Shown here in pieces: positions 1 to 7,599 of a stretch of 13,489 nucleotides of DNA; the first letter of the stretch is position 1, and each line of letters opens with the position of its first letter. The DNA lies in assembly GCA_011523445.1 (NCBI GenBank), contig WTGT01000065.1, forward strand, positions 1 through 13,489, read 5' to 3'. Source of the stretch: Paracoccaceae bacterium (GTDB taxonomy: Bacteria > Pseudomonadota > Alphaproteobacteria > Rhodobacterales > Rhodobacteraceae). The notes under the pieces were generated by a model that saw nothing but the letters and a program-made list of their open reading frames with translations, was not told the origin of the DNA and made no database searches. The translations under genes and the position numbers were made by a program.

Positions 1-738
1 ATTATGTGAATGGCCAGTACCAACTACAGCTAGAGGGGTTGAAGTCATGACCAGGTTCATCAAGGCATAGGAGACACTGGCACAAATTATGGCAACCAGT
101 ATTGTCGGGTTTTTCAGAAAGTCAAAATAGGATTTTTCTACTACAACCTGCTGGGTATCCTTTTCGATTTTAGGAATGTCAAGGAAGGTAAAAATGATAA
201 AGCCCAGAAGGTTCACTACCATGACGGCAATATAGGTCCCCATATACTGTTGTGCACCAACCTCGTAGGTTACCTTGACCAATTGAGGACCGATTATAGC
301 TGCGAACAGACCACCTGCCAAGGCATAGGAAACAGCCTTGGGTCGAAATGCAGGGCTTGCCGTATCTGCTGCAGCAAACCTGAGAAACCCATTGGTGGAC
401 ATGTAAATCCCGGTAAAATATGCACCAACCAAAAAGAGTTCGAATGAGGAAATATAGAGAGCATAATAACCTATACCCCCACCAATCAGTCCGCCTATGC
501 AACCGCACCAGAAACCAATTCTACGGCCAAATTTCTGCATTACGATCCCAAGCCATGGGGCTGTGGTCATTGAACCAAAAACCATGAGCGAAATCGGCAA
601 AGTTGCCCAGCATAGATTGGATGCTAGATTTTGTCCTGCTAAACCCATGATGGTAACAGCAATAGGTAATTGAGCACCGACTATTGCCTGTGCGATTACT
701 ATAACCAAAACGTTTTTATATTCTCTTTTGAGATGCAT
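1..738 (-). CDS. MFS transporter, partial (cut by left edge; N-terminal 246 residues)
   Basis: Translation of the minus strand from ATG at 738 stays open to base 1, giving 246 residues with no stop, so the C-terminal half lies outside the window. The product is very hydrophobic, with about six membrane segments (near residues 8-30, 44-66, 76-97, 100-121, 137-157 and 167-188) and the start of a seventh near 212-235, as expected for the first half of a 12-TM major facilitator permease. A GxxxxxFGRR element at residues 64-73, between TM2 and TM3, matches MFS motif A. A charged stretch (about 190-209) is the usual central cytoplasmic loop. The stretch GFLRFAAADTAS (117-128) recalls a family of alphaproteobacterial MFS proteins known to me only by general resemblance. 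An in-frame stop at 751-753 and no earlier ATG fix the start; no strong ribosome site is visible. The substrate cannot be told from sequence. It is divergent from the alkA cluster. Confidence 0.8.
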   Translation of the reverse strand, partial: MHLKREYKNVLVIVIAQAIVGAQLPIAVTIMGLAGQNLASNLCWATLPISLMVFGSMTTAPWLGIVMQKFGRRIGFWCGCIGGLIGGGIGYYALYISSFELFLVGAYFTGIYMSTNGFLRFAAADTASPAFRPKAVSYALAGGLFAAIIGPQLVKVTYEVGAQQYMGTYIAVMVVNLLGFIIFTFLDIPKIEKDTQQVVVEKSYFDFLKNPTILVAIICASVSYALMNLVMTSTPLAVVGTGHSHN

Positions 739-886
739 TCGTTCGACTTTTCAATTTTCAAGAGCAAAAAATCAATCATACGGGAAGCGGTCAAACTCCA
801 ACTGCCACGAGTGTTGAAATAATAAAATAAATGACAAATTAAACCAGAATGAAAATTGCATTGCTTAAAGGGACTTTAGGATAGAT
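739..886. promoter_or_regulatory. Divergent intergenic region between MFS gene and alkA
   Basis: This 148-base AT-rich gap must hold the promoters of both flanking genes. On the plus strand TTGAAA at 814-819 could be a -35 box, but the matching -10 (AATTAA near 837-842) is poor. On the minus strand TATGAT (complement of 775-780) is a fair -10 for the MFS gene without a good -35. A likely ribosome binding site AGGA (878-881) sits 5 bases before the alkA ATG. No convincing dyad was found here. Promoter positions are tentative. Confidence 0.35.
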
Positions 887-1519
887 ATGGCAAAAAGCCA
901 GATAATAGAAACCCAGCAGGACATTCAGGAAGGTTTGGAATACCTAGCAAAGGTTGAACCAAAATTTGCCAAGGCGAAAGCTGTTGCAGGTGAAATTCCT
1001 CTTCGGAGGAGGGAAGGAGGGTTCAATGCCCTGCTGGAAATGATTCTGAGCCAACAGGTTTCGGTAGCTTCGGCCAATGCCATCAGTGAAAGGTTAGGGA
1101 AAGCCGGTTACAAGAACCAAAGCAAGTTATCGAAAGCTACAGAAGAAGCGGTCAGGGAATGTGGGGTATCAAGACAAAAGGCTCGATATATAACTGCCTT
1201 GGCAAAGAGTGATTTGAATTACAAGGTACTCCATACATTACCTGACAATGAGGTAATTCAAAAACTTACCGCCATTCCCGGCATTGGTATTTGGACGTCG
1301 GAAATATATTTAATGTTTTCAATTGGGAAGAGAGACGTGATTGCAGCCGGTGACCTGGCTTTGCAAGAAAGTACAAAATTACTCTTTGAACTCCCCGATC
1401 GACCAACAGAAAAGGATTTGAGTATTATGGCCGAAAATTGGTCCCCTTGGAGAAGTGTGGCCGCAAGGTTGCTTTGGGCCTATTATAGGGTAGAGAAAAG
1501 CCGGGAGGGTGTACGTTAA
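887..1519 (+). CDS. alkA: DNA-3-methyladenine glycosylase II (short AlkA type, HhH-GPD superfamily)
   Basis: A 210-residue base-excision glycosylase that would remove alkylated bases such as 3-methyladenine from DNA, leaving an abasic site. The HhH-GPD fold is clear: the SQQVS motif at 55-59, the helix-hairpin-helix with IPGIGIWTSE at 130-139, and the catalytic Asp at about 156 in AAGDLALQ, aligning with Asp238 of E. coli AlkA. C-terminal WSPWRSVAARLLWAYY (185-200) is the typical end of the AlkA family. It is shorter than E. coli AlkA (about 280) because the N-terminal domain is missing, which is common for bacterial short forms. The start is supported by AGGA 5 bases upstream. Its stop overlaps the next start as TAATG, so it heads a translationally coupled cluster. 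No Ada-type adaptive-response regulator is in the window. Fine substrate specificity is inferred. Confidence 0.9.
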   Translation: MAKSQIIETQQDIQEGLEYLAKVEPKFAKAKAVAGEIPLRRREGGFNALLEMILSQQVSVASANAISERLGKAGYKNQSKLSKATEEAVRECGVSRQKARYITALAKSDLNYKVLHTLPDNEVIQKLTAIPGIGIWTSEIYLMFSIGKRDVIAAGDLALQESTKLLFELPDRPTEKDLSIMAENWSPWRSVAARLLWAYYRVEKSREGVR

Positions 1520-2184
1520 TGGTAAAGTTAAACATACAAAGAAGTGAACCGAAGTCAGGCAATATCCGGAATATCGTGATATTTCTTCATGGCTATGGTG
1601 CAAATGGAAAGGATCTTCTCAATCTTTCAGAGCATATGAATTCATCCCTTCCAGATACTCTTTTTCTGGCACCGGATGGTCCCCAGGTGTGCCCGATCAA
1701 CAAGGATGGGTTTCAGTGGTTTTCAATCCCAACCTATGATGGTGCCTCGGCAATTGAAGTTGGCCGTACCTTGCAGGAATCCCTTACGGCTCTTGATACG
1801 ATGATTTCGGATGTTTCGAAGGAAAATGATATTGCCGTGGAAAAAATAGCCCTATTCGGCTTTTCCCAAGGAACCATGCTATCGCTGGAATATGCCCCAA
1901 AATGTTCCTACAAACTGGCAGGAGTTGCAGGATTCTCGGGCAGGCTTCTGTTTCCTTACAACAATAATGGGGATATCAAATATCGCCCCCCAGTTTTACT
2001 TGTACACGATGAGGATGACCCTGTCGTACCATATAATGAGTTGACTGCAGCCGAAAAGAATCTTACCCAGAACGATTTCAAGGTGTATACCTATACCTCC
2101 AAGGGGGCTGAACATAGTATTTCGCCAGTAGGATTAGGTGTTGCTACACATTTTCTGGACAGAGAATTAGGGAGGTCGAAGTAA
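1519..2184 (+). CDS. Alpha/beta-hydrolase, phospholipase/carboxylesterase family (Abhydrolase_2)
   Basis: A 221-residue cytoplasmic serine hydrolase with no signal peptide. Visible landmarks are the oxyanion-hole motif FLHGYGANG (22-30), the nucleophile elbow GFSQG with Ser116, the acid residue Asp167 in HDEDDPVVP (163-171) and the base His199 in GAEHSI. Order and spacing fit the YpfH/carboxylesterase family, which hydrolyses short acyl esters; the physiological substrate is unknown. The start codon shares one base with the alkA stop (TAATG), and a strong GGGAGGG ribosome site lies at 1503-1509 inside the end of alkA, so translation is probably coupled. The linkage to a DNA glycosylase does not by itself suggest a repair role. 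Length and full catalytic triad indicate an intact enzyme. A lysophospholipase or thioesterase activity is an alternative within the same family. Confidence 0.88.
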   Translation: MVKLNIQRSEPKSGNIRNIVIFLHGYGANGKDLLNLSEHMNSSLPDTLFLAPDGPQVCPINKDGFQWFSIPTYDGASAIEVGRTLQESLTALDTMISDVSKENDIAVEKIALFGFSQGTMLSLEYAPKCSYKLAGVAGFSGRLLFPYNNNGDIKYRPPVLLVHDEDDPVVPYNELTAAEKNLTQNDFKVYTYTSKGAEHSISPVGLGVATHFLDRELGRSK

Positions 2185-2185
2185 A

Positions 2186-2770
2186 ATGACTATCAAGGAT
2201 GTTCTTCATTTTTGGTTTGAAGAATTAGAGCCGGGCAAGCGGTTTTTCGGTGGTGAAGAAGTTGACAATCTGGTGAGAGACAGGTTTCTTGACACTTACG
2301 AGGAAGCTATCAAGGGGAAACTGGACCATTGGAGAGAGTCACCGGATGGTACATTGGCAATAATTCTGGTTCTGGATCAATTTTCACGCAACATGTTTCG
2401 GGGTGATGCTAGGTCCTTTGAATTCGATCACCTTGCTCGGGAAATTGCCGAAGATGCCATTGAACGTGATTTTGATCTGGAACATGACACTGAAAGACGG
2501 GGTTTCTACTATCTTCCCTACATGCACTCCGAAGATCCCAAGGACCAGGCCAAGTGTATCGAGTTGGTATCCAACCGCCTTGGAGAAGAAGGAAAGAATA
2601 TGTTGATTCATGCCAAGGCGCATGCGGACATAATCAATGAATTTAGAAGATTTCCCTATCGGAATGACGTCTTGGGTCGTAAAAATACGGCTGAAGAAAC
2701 TGCTTTTCTGGATTCTGGTGGGTATATACAAGTTGTGAGAAAAATCGAAGCCGGGGAAGGCAATGTATAA
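2186..2770 (+). CDS. DUF924 family protein (conserved, function unknown)
   Basis: A 194-residue soluble protein recognised as DUF924 by its conserved blocks: DVLHFWF near the N-terminus (5-11), LDQFSRNMFRG (63-73), RRGFYYLPYMHSED (104-117) and HADIINEFRRFPYRNDVLGR (146-165). The family is all-helical with a TPR-like fold; no enzymatic role is established, so none is claimed. Length is typical and nothing is missing. A strong ribosome site GGGAGG at 2170-2175 lies 10 bases before the ATG, and only one base separates it from the stop of the esterase gene, so the two are almost certainly co-transcribed. DUF924 proteins are widespread in proteobacteria, and their genes often sit beside unrelated metabolic genes. 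Confidence 0.9.
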   Translation: MTIKDVLHFWFEELEPGKRFFGGEEVDNLVRDRFLDTYEEAIKGKLDHWRESPDGTLAIILVLDQFSRNMFRGDARSFEFDHLAREIAEDAIERDFDLEHDTERRGFYYLPYMHSEDPKDQAKCIELVSNRLGEEGKNMLIHAKAHADIINEFRRFPYRNDVLGRKNTAEETAFLDSGGYIQVVRKIEAGEGNV

Positions 2771-2818
2771 TCGGACAACCATTTTGTCTGGTTGGGTTTA
2801 GATAATTTAGGATTTGAG
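2771..2818 (+). other. Short spacer with two alternative small hairpins before lpdA
   Basis: The 48-base spacer can fold in two mutually exclusive ways: CAACCA (2776-2781) with TGGTTG (2789-2794), or GACAA (2774-2778) with TTGTC (2784-2788), extendable by one G-U and one C-G pair. No T-run follows, so it does not look like an intrinsic terminator. AGGA at 2809-2812 is the probable lpdA ribosome site. Confidence 0.3.
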
Positions 2819-4213
2819 ATGACAAATACAAAATTCGATATGGTTGTTATCGGTACAGGTCCAGGAGGATATGTTTCGGCTATCAGGGGCAGTCAGTTGG
2901 GTTTGAATGTTGCCGTTGTCGAAAGGGAGGATTTGGGAGGTATCTGCTTGAATTGGGGCTGTATACCCACAAAATCAATTCTCCGGTCGGCCGAAATTTT
3001 TCATTTGATGAATCGAGCCACCGAATTTGGTCTTAAGGCCGAAAATGTCGATTTTGACCTGAATCAAATCATTAAGCGTTCACGCAACATAGCCAAGCAG
3101 CTTTCGGGAGGAGTTACCCATCTCCTGAGAAAAAACAAGGTTACTGTTTTCAATGGGGAAGCAAAATTCAAATCCAAGAATGAATTGCTGATTTCGGAAT
3201 CCGGCAAGGAAACAAGCATAACTGCCAAGAATATCGTAATTGCAACTGGAGCCAGAGCAAGACAGGTTCCTGGATTGGAAGTGGATGGCAAGAATATCTG
3301 GGCTTACCGGGAAGCACTGCAACCACCAAGAGTGCCAAAAAAATTATTGGTAGTGGGTTCGGGGGCAATAGGAATCGAATTTGCTAGTTTCTTCAACTCA
3401 ATCGGTTCTGAAACTACCGTTGTCGAGATGCTGGATACCATTCTTCCGGTTGAAGACAGGGAGATTTCTGCCTTTGCCAAAAAACAATTTCAAAAGCATG
3501 GGATGACCATAATTGAAGGAGCACAGGTAAAGGGCACAAAAAAGGTTAAGGAAGGTATTGAAGTTACAATCAAGGATGCAAAAGGTGAAAGTAAGGTAAT
3601 CTTCGATACGATAATTTCTGCGGTGGGAATTGTTGGGAATGTCGAAAACCTGAATCTGGAGGGAATAGGGGTCAAGGTCGACAGAACCCATATTGTTGTC
3701 GATGAGTTATGTCGAACCGGTGTTCCCAATGTGTATGCCATTGGGGATGTGGCAGGTCCTCCCTGGCTTGCCCACAAGGCCAGTCACGAGGGTGTGATGG
3801 TTGCCGAGATTATCGGAGGTGGCAAACCCCATCCCATTACTCCCAACTCCATTCCCGGTTGTACTTATTCCATGCCTCAAATTGCATCCGTGGGCTTGAC
3901 GGAAGAAAAGTGCAAGGAAATGGGGATCAAATACAAGGTCGGAAGATTTCCCTTCATCGGAAACGGAAAAGCAATCGCTCTGGGTGAGTCCGAAGGTTTG
4001 ATAAAGACGATCTTTGATGAAAAATCCGGCGAACTTCTGGGTGCTCATATGGTTGGCTCTGAAGTTACCGAATTAATCCAGGGTTATGTGGTTGGCAGAC
4101 AGTTGGAAACAACTGAGTCAGAATTAATGGATACGGTCTTCCCACATCCAACCTTGTCGGAAATGATGCATGAAAGTGTTCTCAACGCCTACGATAAGGC
4201 AATTCATATCTAG
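2819..4213 (+). CDS. lpdA: Dihydrolipoamide dehydrogenase (E3)
   Basis: A 464-residue flavoprotein disulfide reductase that reoxidises the lipoyl group of 2-oxoacid dehydrogenase complexes and the glycine cleavage system, passing electrons through FAD to NAD+. Domains in order: the FAD-binding GTGPGG near 12-17; the redox-active disulfide CLNWGC (Cys43, Cys48) followed by IPTK; the NAD-binding VGSGAIGIEFASFF in the middle; the second FAD motif AIGDVAGPPWLAHKA; and the C-terminal dimerisation domain with the catalytic pair His443/Glu448 in HPTLSE. CLNWGC instead of CLNVGC is common in alphaproteobacterial forms. A TTG at 2792 would add nine residues, but ATG 2819 puts AGGA 6 bases upstream and starts next to the first beta-strand, as the family usually does, so it is preferred. 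No E1, E2 or lipoate genes are adjacent, so which complex it serves cannot be told. Confidence 0.95.
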   Translation: MTNTKFDMVVIGTGPGGYVSAIRGSQLGLNVAVVEREDLGGICLNWGCIPTKSILRSAEIFHLMNRATEFGLKAENVDFDLNQIIKRSRNIAKQLSGGVTHLLRKNKVTVFNGEAKFKSKNELLISESGKETSITAKNIVIATGARARQVPGLEVDGKNIWAYREALQPPRVPKKLLVVGSGAIGIEFASFFNSIGSETTVVEMLDTILPVEDREISAFAKKQFQKHGMTIIEGAQVKGTKKVKEGIEVTIKDAKGESKVIFDTIISAVGIVGNVENLNLEGIGVKVDRTHIVVDELCRTGVPNVYAIGDVAGPPWLAHKASHEGVMVAEIIGGGKPHPITPNSIPGCTYSMPQIASVGLTEEKCKEMGIKYKVGRFPFIGNGKAIALGESEGLIKTIFDEKSGELLGAHMVGSEVTELIQGYVVGRQLETTESELMDTVFPHPTLSEMMHESVLNAYDKAIHI

Positions 4214-4276
4214 TTGGTTTTGTTTTAACAATCAGTATTTGTCCTGACCCGGATAGAAATTTTTGCCAGTACAAAT

Positions 4277-4296
4277 TTTGTCACCTCTTTGACAAA
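4277..4296. promoter_or_regulatory. Operator-like inverted repeat TTTGTCA-N6-TGACAAA
   Basis: Perfect 7-base arms (4277-4283 and 4290-4296) separated by six bases. The right arm overlaps the candidate -35 box TTGACA (4289-4294), the geometry expected of a repressor or activator site for the TRAP operon. The centre-to-centre distance of 13 bases is a little over one helical turn, suiting a small dimeric regulator. No regulator gene lies in the window. Confidence 0.4.
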
Positions 4297-4316
4297 TACG
4301 TGGTAATGCCTAAACA
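4289..4316 (+). promoter_or_regulatory. Candidate sigma70-type promoter for the TRAP operon
   Basis: A perfect -35 TTGACA (4289-4294) is followed after 16 bases by TAAACA (4311-4316), a 4-of-6 match to TATAAT; a 17-base spacing gives AAACAT instead. The -35 is strong and the -10 weak, as in activator-dependent or repressible promoters. It is the best promoter-like pair in this gap. Confidence 0.4.
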
Positions 4317-4358
4317 TTCCATAACTTCAAACTCAAACAAGGTTCAGATTTTTCATGT

Positions 4359-4373
4359 GAACCCCTTGGGTTC
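4359..4373. promoter_or_regulatory. Inverted repeat GAACCC-CTT-GGGTTC
   Basis: Six-base perfect arms around a three-base centre, 66 bases before the TRAP permease start at 4439. On DNA it could be a second regulator site; in RNA it would be a short GC-rich hairpin in the leader. No T-run follows, so it is unlikely to be a terminator. Confidence 0.3.
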
Positions 4374-4438
4374 TCAGGGTTGCTTTGCTGGAGATTCACA
4401 AAATTCCTATTTCTTCAGTGGCATTCTTGTAGAAAACG

Positions 4439-6571
4439 ATGAAAGAGGAAATATTCGAATCTGAAATGGCCTCAGATACTGAAACTGAACCACCAAAGAC
4501 ATCTTTAGATGTGTTCAAAATAAAAATTGAGAACATCCTTTGTGTCTTTTTTACGCTGGTTATCCTGATTTATTCAGCATCAGGTCCCATATCGGAATTC
4601 GTTCGTTGGTTCATAGAAATCACCACAAGTGACTTTGCGGAATTATCCAGAAGGGAACAACGGGTATTGTTCCGTGAACATTGGTTGGGAGCCACCTACA
4701 GATCATTTGAACGAGGATTTTTGCTACCAACCGGTCTGATTTTGGGTCTGCCCATAATCCTCTCTTTTGCCATAACCCTCATTACACTCCACAAATCGCC
4801 TCGTCTGAATTGGCTGGATTGGGCACTGACCTTTGTTTCTACCGGGGTTTTTCTCCTTTGGATCGGCAAGTTGTTCTCGATCGATGCAGGAATTCTACCT
4901 TCGGCAACGTCTACCGATTACCTATTGTTTCCCATTGCAACGATAATCACCCTTTACCTTACTTACAGGTATTTTGGTACATTCATCGTTGTATTCTGTG
5001 TATTCTGGATATTGTATTTTTTTGTACGGGGATATCTTCCCGAGTGGACTGGAATATTTGCCGGTTCAAGTTCAACCGTTGAACAAAGCCTGCGATCCAT
5101 GGTTCTCAATTTCTGGTCCCAGACAGGTGGTATGTTCGGCCAACCCTTGCAGGTGGTTTCAGGAAATGTTCTGATATTCATCGTTTTCGGCTCGGTGCTG
5201 ATGGCTTCCGGTGCTGGTGAACTCCTGATGAAAATCGCCAACAGACTCACCGGCGGATTAACCGGCGGGGCAGCACACGCTGCAGTCGCAAGTTCAGCCT
5301 TGTTTGGAACACTGTCAGGCGCTGCCATATCAAACGTTGTTTCCACAGGTACAATGACTATCCCGGTTATCAAGAAATCAGGTTTCAAACCGGCTTTTGC
5401 AGGTGCGGTTGAGGCCTCGGCCTCAACAGGTGGACAAATCATGCCGCCGGTCATGGGGGTAGTTGCCTTCTTTGTTGCTGGACAAATCGGTTTGGAATAC
5501 CGCTACATTGTTGTAGCGGCAATTGTACCGGCGATATTCTATTATTTGGGTACATTCCTGACCATTTATTTTGAAGCAAGAAAAAAGGGGATAGGACCCT
5601 TGCCCCGAGAAAACAGGCCAGGTTTGAACCGTCTTGAACAGACCAGATGCCTTGTCTTCATTATCCCTCTAAGTGTTCTTTCCTATTTTCTGTTTGTTCA
5701 ACCATCGGTTCCCAAGGCAGGGTTTTACGGTTTCATTACCGCTTTAACTTGTTCACTTGTATTGTTTCCTGAGTTTCGTTCCTGGTCCAAGATATACAAT
5801 GCATTCGTTACTGCAGGACGTATGGCTGCATCCATCATTGTAATCGTTGCAGCAATTGGCCTGATTGTAGGATTGATTCAGGTATCAGGATTCAGCGGCA
5901 GGTTGTCACTGCTCCTAGCCCAGGCAGCAAGTGGCCCACTGTTCAGCGTATTGATTGTTCTTGCCTTGGGTTCAATCGTACTAGGTATGGGACTTCCACC
6001 CGGTGCCACGTATTTCATAATCGTTATAGCTCTTTCATCGGGTATTGAAGCTGTCGGCATTCCACTTTTGTCGCTGCATTTGTTTGTTGTCTATTTTGCG
6101 GTGATTTCAACCGTAACTCCCCCAGTCGCTCTAGCGGCATTTGCGGCAGCCCCGATTGCCGGTGCCGATCCAATCAAAACCGGTCTGAGTGCGGCAAGGT
6201 TGTCTTTGGCTGGGTTCTTGATACCCTTCATATTTGTTTACCATCCTTCGGTTATCTACAAGCTGCAGATATTTTTCGAATGGTTTGAAGGAGAGGCAGT
6301 TGCTTCACCAGCAATGATAGATATTTCGACTGTCGGCTGGGGAGAATTGGGATGGATCATATTGGCCTTTGTTGTGGCTATGTGGTTGCTTGCATCTGCT
6401 TTAGCGGGTTTCGACAAACGGAAACTGAATCTTCTGGAAAGATTGGTCAGGTCCATAATAGGAATTGCACTTCTTGTTCCAGATTATACAATCGCCTTTA
6501 TTGCATTAGGGATTGCCATATTAATTCTGTTTTTTCACAGAATTCAATTATGGAAAGTCAATCAAAATTAG
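4439..6571 (+). CDS. TRAP transporter fused permease (4TM/12TM, DctQ-DctM fusion; TAXI-associated)
   Basis: A 710-residue inner-membrane protein of the fused TRAP permease type, in which the small (Q, 4TM) and large (M, 12TM) subunits are one chain; it drives solute uptake with an ion gradient and a periplasmic binding protein. Membrane segments fill most of the chain. The first (about 32-49) is followed by a charged loop (60-92), three more helices (about 97-117, 126-143 and 161-177) finish the Q part, and the M part carries the signature GTLSGAAISNVVSTGTMTIP (290-309), GGQIMPPVMG (331-340), GMGLPPGATY (517-526) and TPPVALAAFAAAPIAGADP (560-578). Family length is normal. Two starts compete: ATG 4439 lacks a good ribosome site, while ATG 4466 (Met10) has AGAGGA too far upstream, so the start is uncertain by nine codons. 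The binding protein follows after 22 bases. The substrate is unknown; TAXI systems are linked to glutamate, 2-oxoglutarate and other organic acids. Confidence 0.93.
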   Translation: MKEEIFESEMASDTETEPPKTSLDVFKIKIENILCVFFTLVILIYSASGPISEFVRWFIEITTSDFAELSRREQRVLFREHWLGATYRSFERGFLLPTGLILGLPIILSFAITLITLHKSPRLNWLDWALTFVSTGVFLLWIGKLFSIDAGILPSATSTDYLLFPIATIITLYLTYRYFGTFIVVFCVFWILYFFVRGYLPEWTGIFAGSSSTVEQSLRSMVLNFWSQTGGMFGQPLQVVSGNVLIFIVFGSVLMASGAGELLMKIANRLTGGLTGGAAHAAVASSALFGTLSGAAISNVVSTGTMTIPVIKKSGFKPAFAGAVEASASTGGQIMPPVMGVVAFFVAGQIGLEYRYIVVAAIVPAIFYYLGTFLTIYFEARKKGIGPLPRENRPGLNRLEQTRCLVFIIPLSVLSYFLFVQPSVPKAGFYGFITALTCSLVLFPEFRSWSKIYNAFVTAGRMAASIIVIVAAIGLIVGLIQVSGFSGRLSLLLAQAASGPLFSVLIVLALGSIVLGMGLPPGATYFIIVIALSSGIEAVGIPLLSLHLFVVYFAVISTVTPPVALAAFAAAPIAGADPIKTGLSAARLSLAGFLIPFIFVYHPSVIYKLQIFFEWFEGEAVASPAMIDISTVGWGELGWIILAFVVAMWLLASALAGFDKRKLNLLERLVRSIIGIALLVPDYTIAFIALGIAILILFFHRIQLWKVNQN

Positions 6572-6593
6572 TGAAAAACAATTAGGAGGAAAA

Positions 6594-7571
6594 ATGAAAA
6601 ATAGATTTATAGCGGTTGTCATCGCAACCTGTTTCCTAGCAGTTTCTGCCAGTGCCCAAAATCAAACCTTGAGAATGGCTACAATTGCACCAAGCCTAGG
6701 TGCTGCCATTACCATGGCAACATTTGCAAATATTGTGACAGACAATGTGAATGGTGTTGAAATTGAGGTATCGGGTGGAGGTGCTGCCACCTTGCATATG
6801 ATGGAAGTAGCCCGGGGCAATCTGGAATTATCCATGACATCTCCAGTAGTTTACAATTTGATGGCTGGTGGTAAAGCCATGTATGCCAAGGAAACGGAAG
6901 CCCCCGAGTTGGCCAAGAATCTCAGACTTTTGATGTGGTATCCCTATGGGCAGTATCATTTCGCCGTCAGGGCAGATAGTGATATTGAACTGCTGGATGA
7001 CATGGAAGGTGCTTCGGTATTTCTTGGTCCTGCCGGTGGAGGTGCCTATAATGCAGCCAAAGGTTGGGTTGAAGCAACTACTGGGTTGGTAGCGAATGAA
7101 GATTATGAAGCAATCAAGGCCAACTGGGTGACTGGATTTCAGGCGTTTCTAGATGGTAAGATCGATGTATATGTCAATGGCTGTATAGATCCATGTGGTC
7201 AATTCATCCAGTTTACCGAAACTGAAAACATTCGCTTTATCGGTCCCGAAAGTTCCGAAGGTGAAACCGTGGAAAAATGGCTCGGTCCATTCCGCTACAT
7301 CGATATGGTAGAAGCAAATCAATATGAGGGCCAGGAAAATGACTCGGCCGTTGCTTCATTCAATACGGCTGTTGGAATTGCTGTTAGGGCTGATTTGGAT
7401 GATGAAACCGTTTATCAGATCACCAAGGGATTCTGGGAAAACATTGACCAGGTTACATCAACTGCCCCATGGGCCAAGGCATTGAATGTAAATTTTGCAG
7501 CCACGCAAAGAGGTCAAATTCAACTACATCCTGGTGCAGAACGCTACTATAGAGAAGCGGGAGCCCTTTAA
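6594..7571 (+). CDS. TAXI-family TRAP transporter solute-binding protein (periplasmic)
   Basis: A 325-residue secreted binding protein. The N-terminus has a Lys/Arg start, a hydrophobic core and an ASA site, so signal peptidase I would cut after about Ala21 (ASA-QN). The mature start TLRMATIAPSLGA, then EVSGGGAATLHMMEVARGNLELSM, and the middle GPAGGGAYNAAKGW (145-158) match the TAXI (TRAP-associated extracytoplasmic immunogenic) family, which delivers solute to the fused permease encoded just upstream. A strong AGGAGG lies 5 bases before the ATG. The mature part contains only two cysteines, Cys197 and Cys201 in CIDPC, which could form a disulfide in the periplasm; this is not a family hallmark as far as I know. 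The permease-then-binding-protein order is seen here directly. Ligand unknown. Confidence 0.92.
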   Translation: MKNRFIAVVIATCFLAVSASAQNQTLRMATIAPSLGAAITMATFANIVTDNVNGVEIEVSGGGAATLHMMEVARGNLELSMTSPVVYNLMAGGKAMYAKETEAPELAKNLRLLMWYPYGQYHFAVRADSDIELLDDMEGASVFLGPAGGGAYNAAKGWVEATTGLVANEDYEAIKANWVTGFQAFLDGKIDVYVNGCIDPCGQFIQFTETENIRFIGPESSEGETVEKWLGPFRYIDMVEANQYEGQENDSAVASFNTAVGIAVRADLDDETVYQITKGFWENIDQVTSTAPWAKALNVNFAATQRGQIQLHPGAERYYREAGAL

Positions 7572-7589
7572 CTCAAGATAATTTGAGTT
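7570..7589 (+). repeat. Stem-loop 1 overlapping the stop of the TAXI gene
   Basis: AACTCAA (7570-7576) pairs with TTGAGTT (7583-7589) around a six-base loop; the left arm includes the last two bases of the stop codon. The stem is AT-rich and followed by AAATATC rather than a T-run. Confidence 0.35.
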
Positions 7590-7599
7590 CAAATATCGT

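Larger units (their letters stand above)
4214..4438 (+). promoter_or_regulatory. Regulatory gap upstream of the TRAP operon
   Basis: The 225 bases between lpdA and the TRAP permease hold no plausible gene. They contain a promoter-like element (4289-4316), an inverted repeat overlapping its -35 box (4277-4296) and a second inverted repeat downstream (4359-4373), each listed separately. No T-tailed terminator for lpdA is visible. If the promoter is right, the transcript has a leader of over 100 bases that includes the second repeat. Confidence 0.4.

Noticed and set aside
179..508. Open frame of about 109 codons on the minus strand inside the MFS gene
   Set aside because: It is a shifted frame of the same strand as the MFS gene; the MFS frame gives a coherent membrane protein with motif A, while this one gives a Cys/Arg/Trp-rich peptide with no domain.
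832..839. TGACAAAT upstream of alkA, same eight bases as in the TRAP dyad (4290-4297)
   Set aside because: Only a half-site with no inverted partner nearby; eight bases shared between AT-rich gaps can be chance.
2792..2818. TTG start extending LpdA by nine residues
   Set aside because: The ATG at 2819 has AGGA at the right distance and begins next to the first beta-strand of the FAD fold; the extension overlaps a hairpin arm.
2384..2831. Antisense frames under the DUF924 and lpdA starts
   Set aside because: They run opposite to a tightly packed operon and lack domains or start signals; the sense genes have full family motifs.
4963..5454. 163-codon antisense frame under the TRAP permease
   Set aside because: Pro- and Thr-rich product with no recognisable domain and no ribosome site; typical shadow of a conserved membrane-protein gene.
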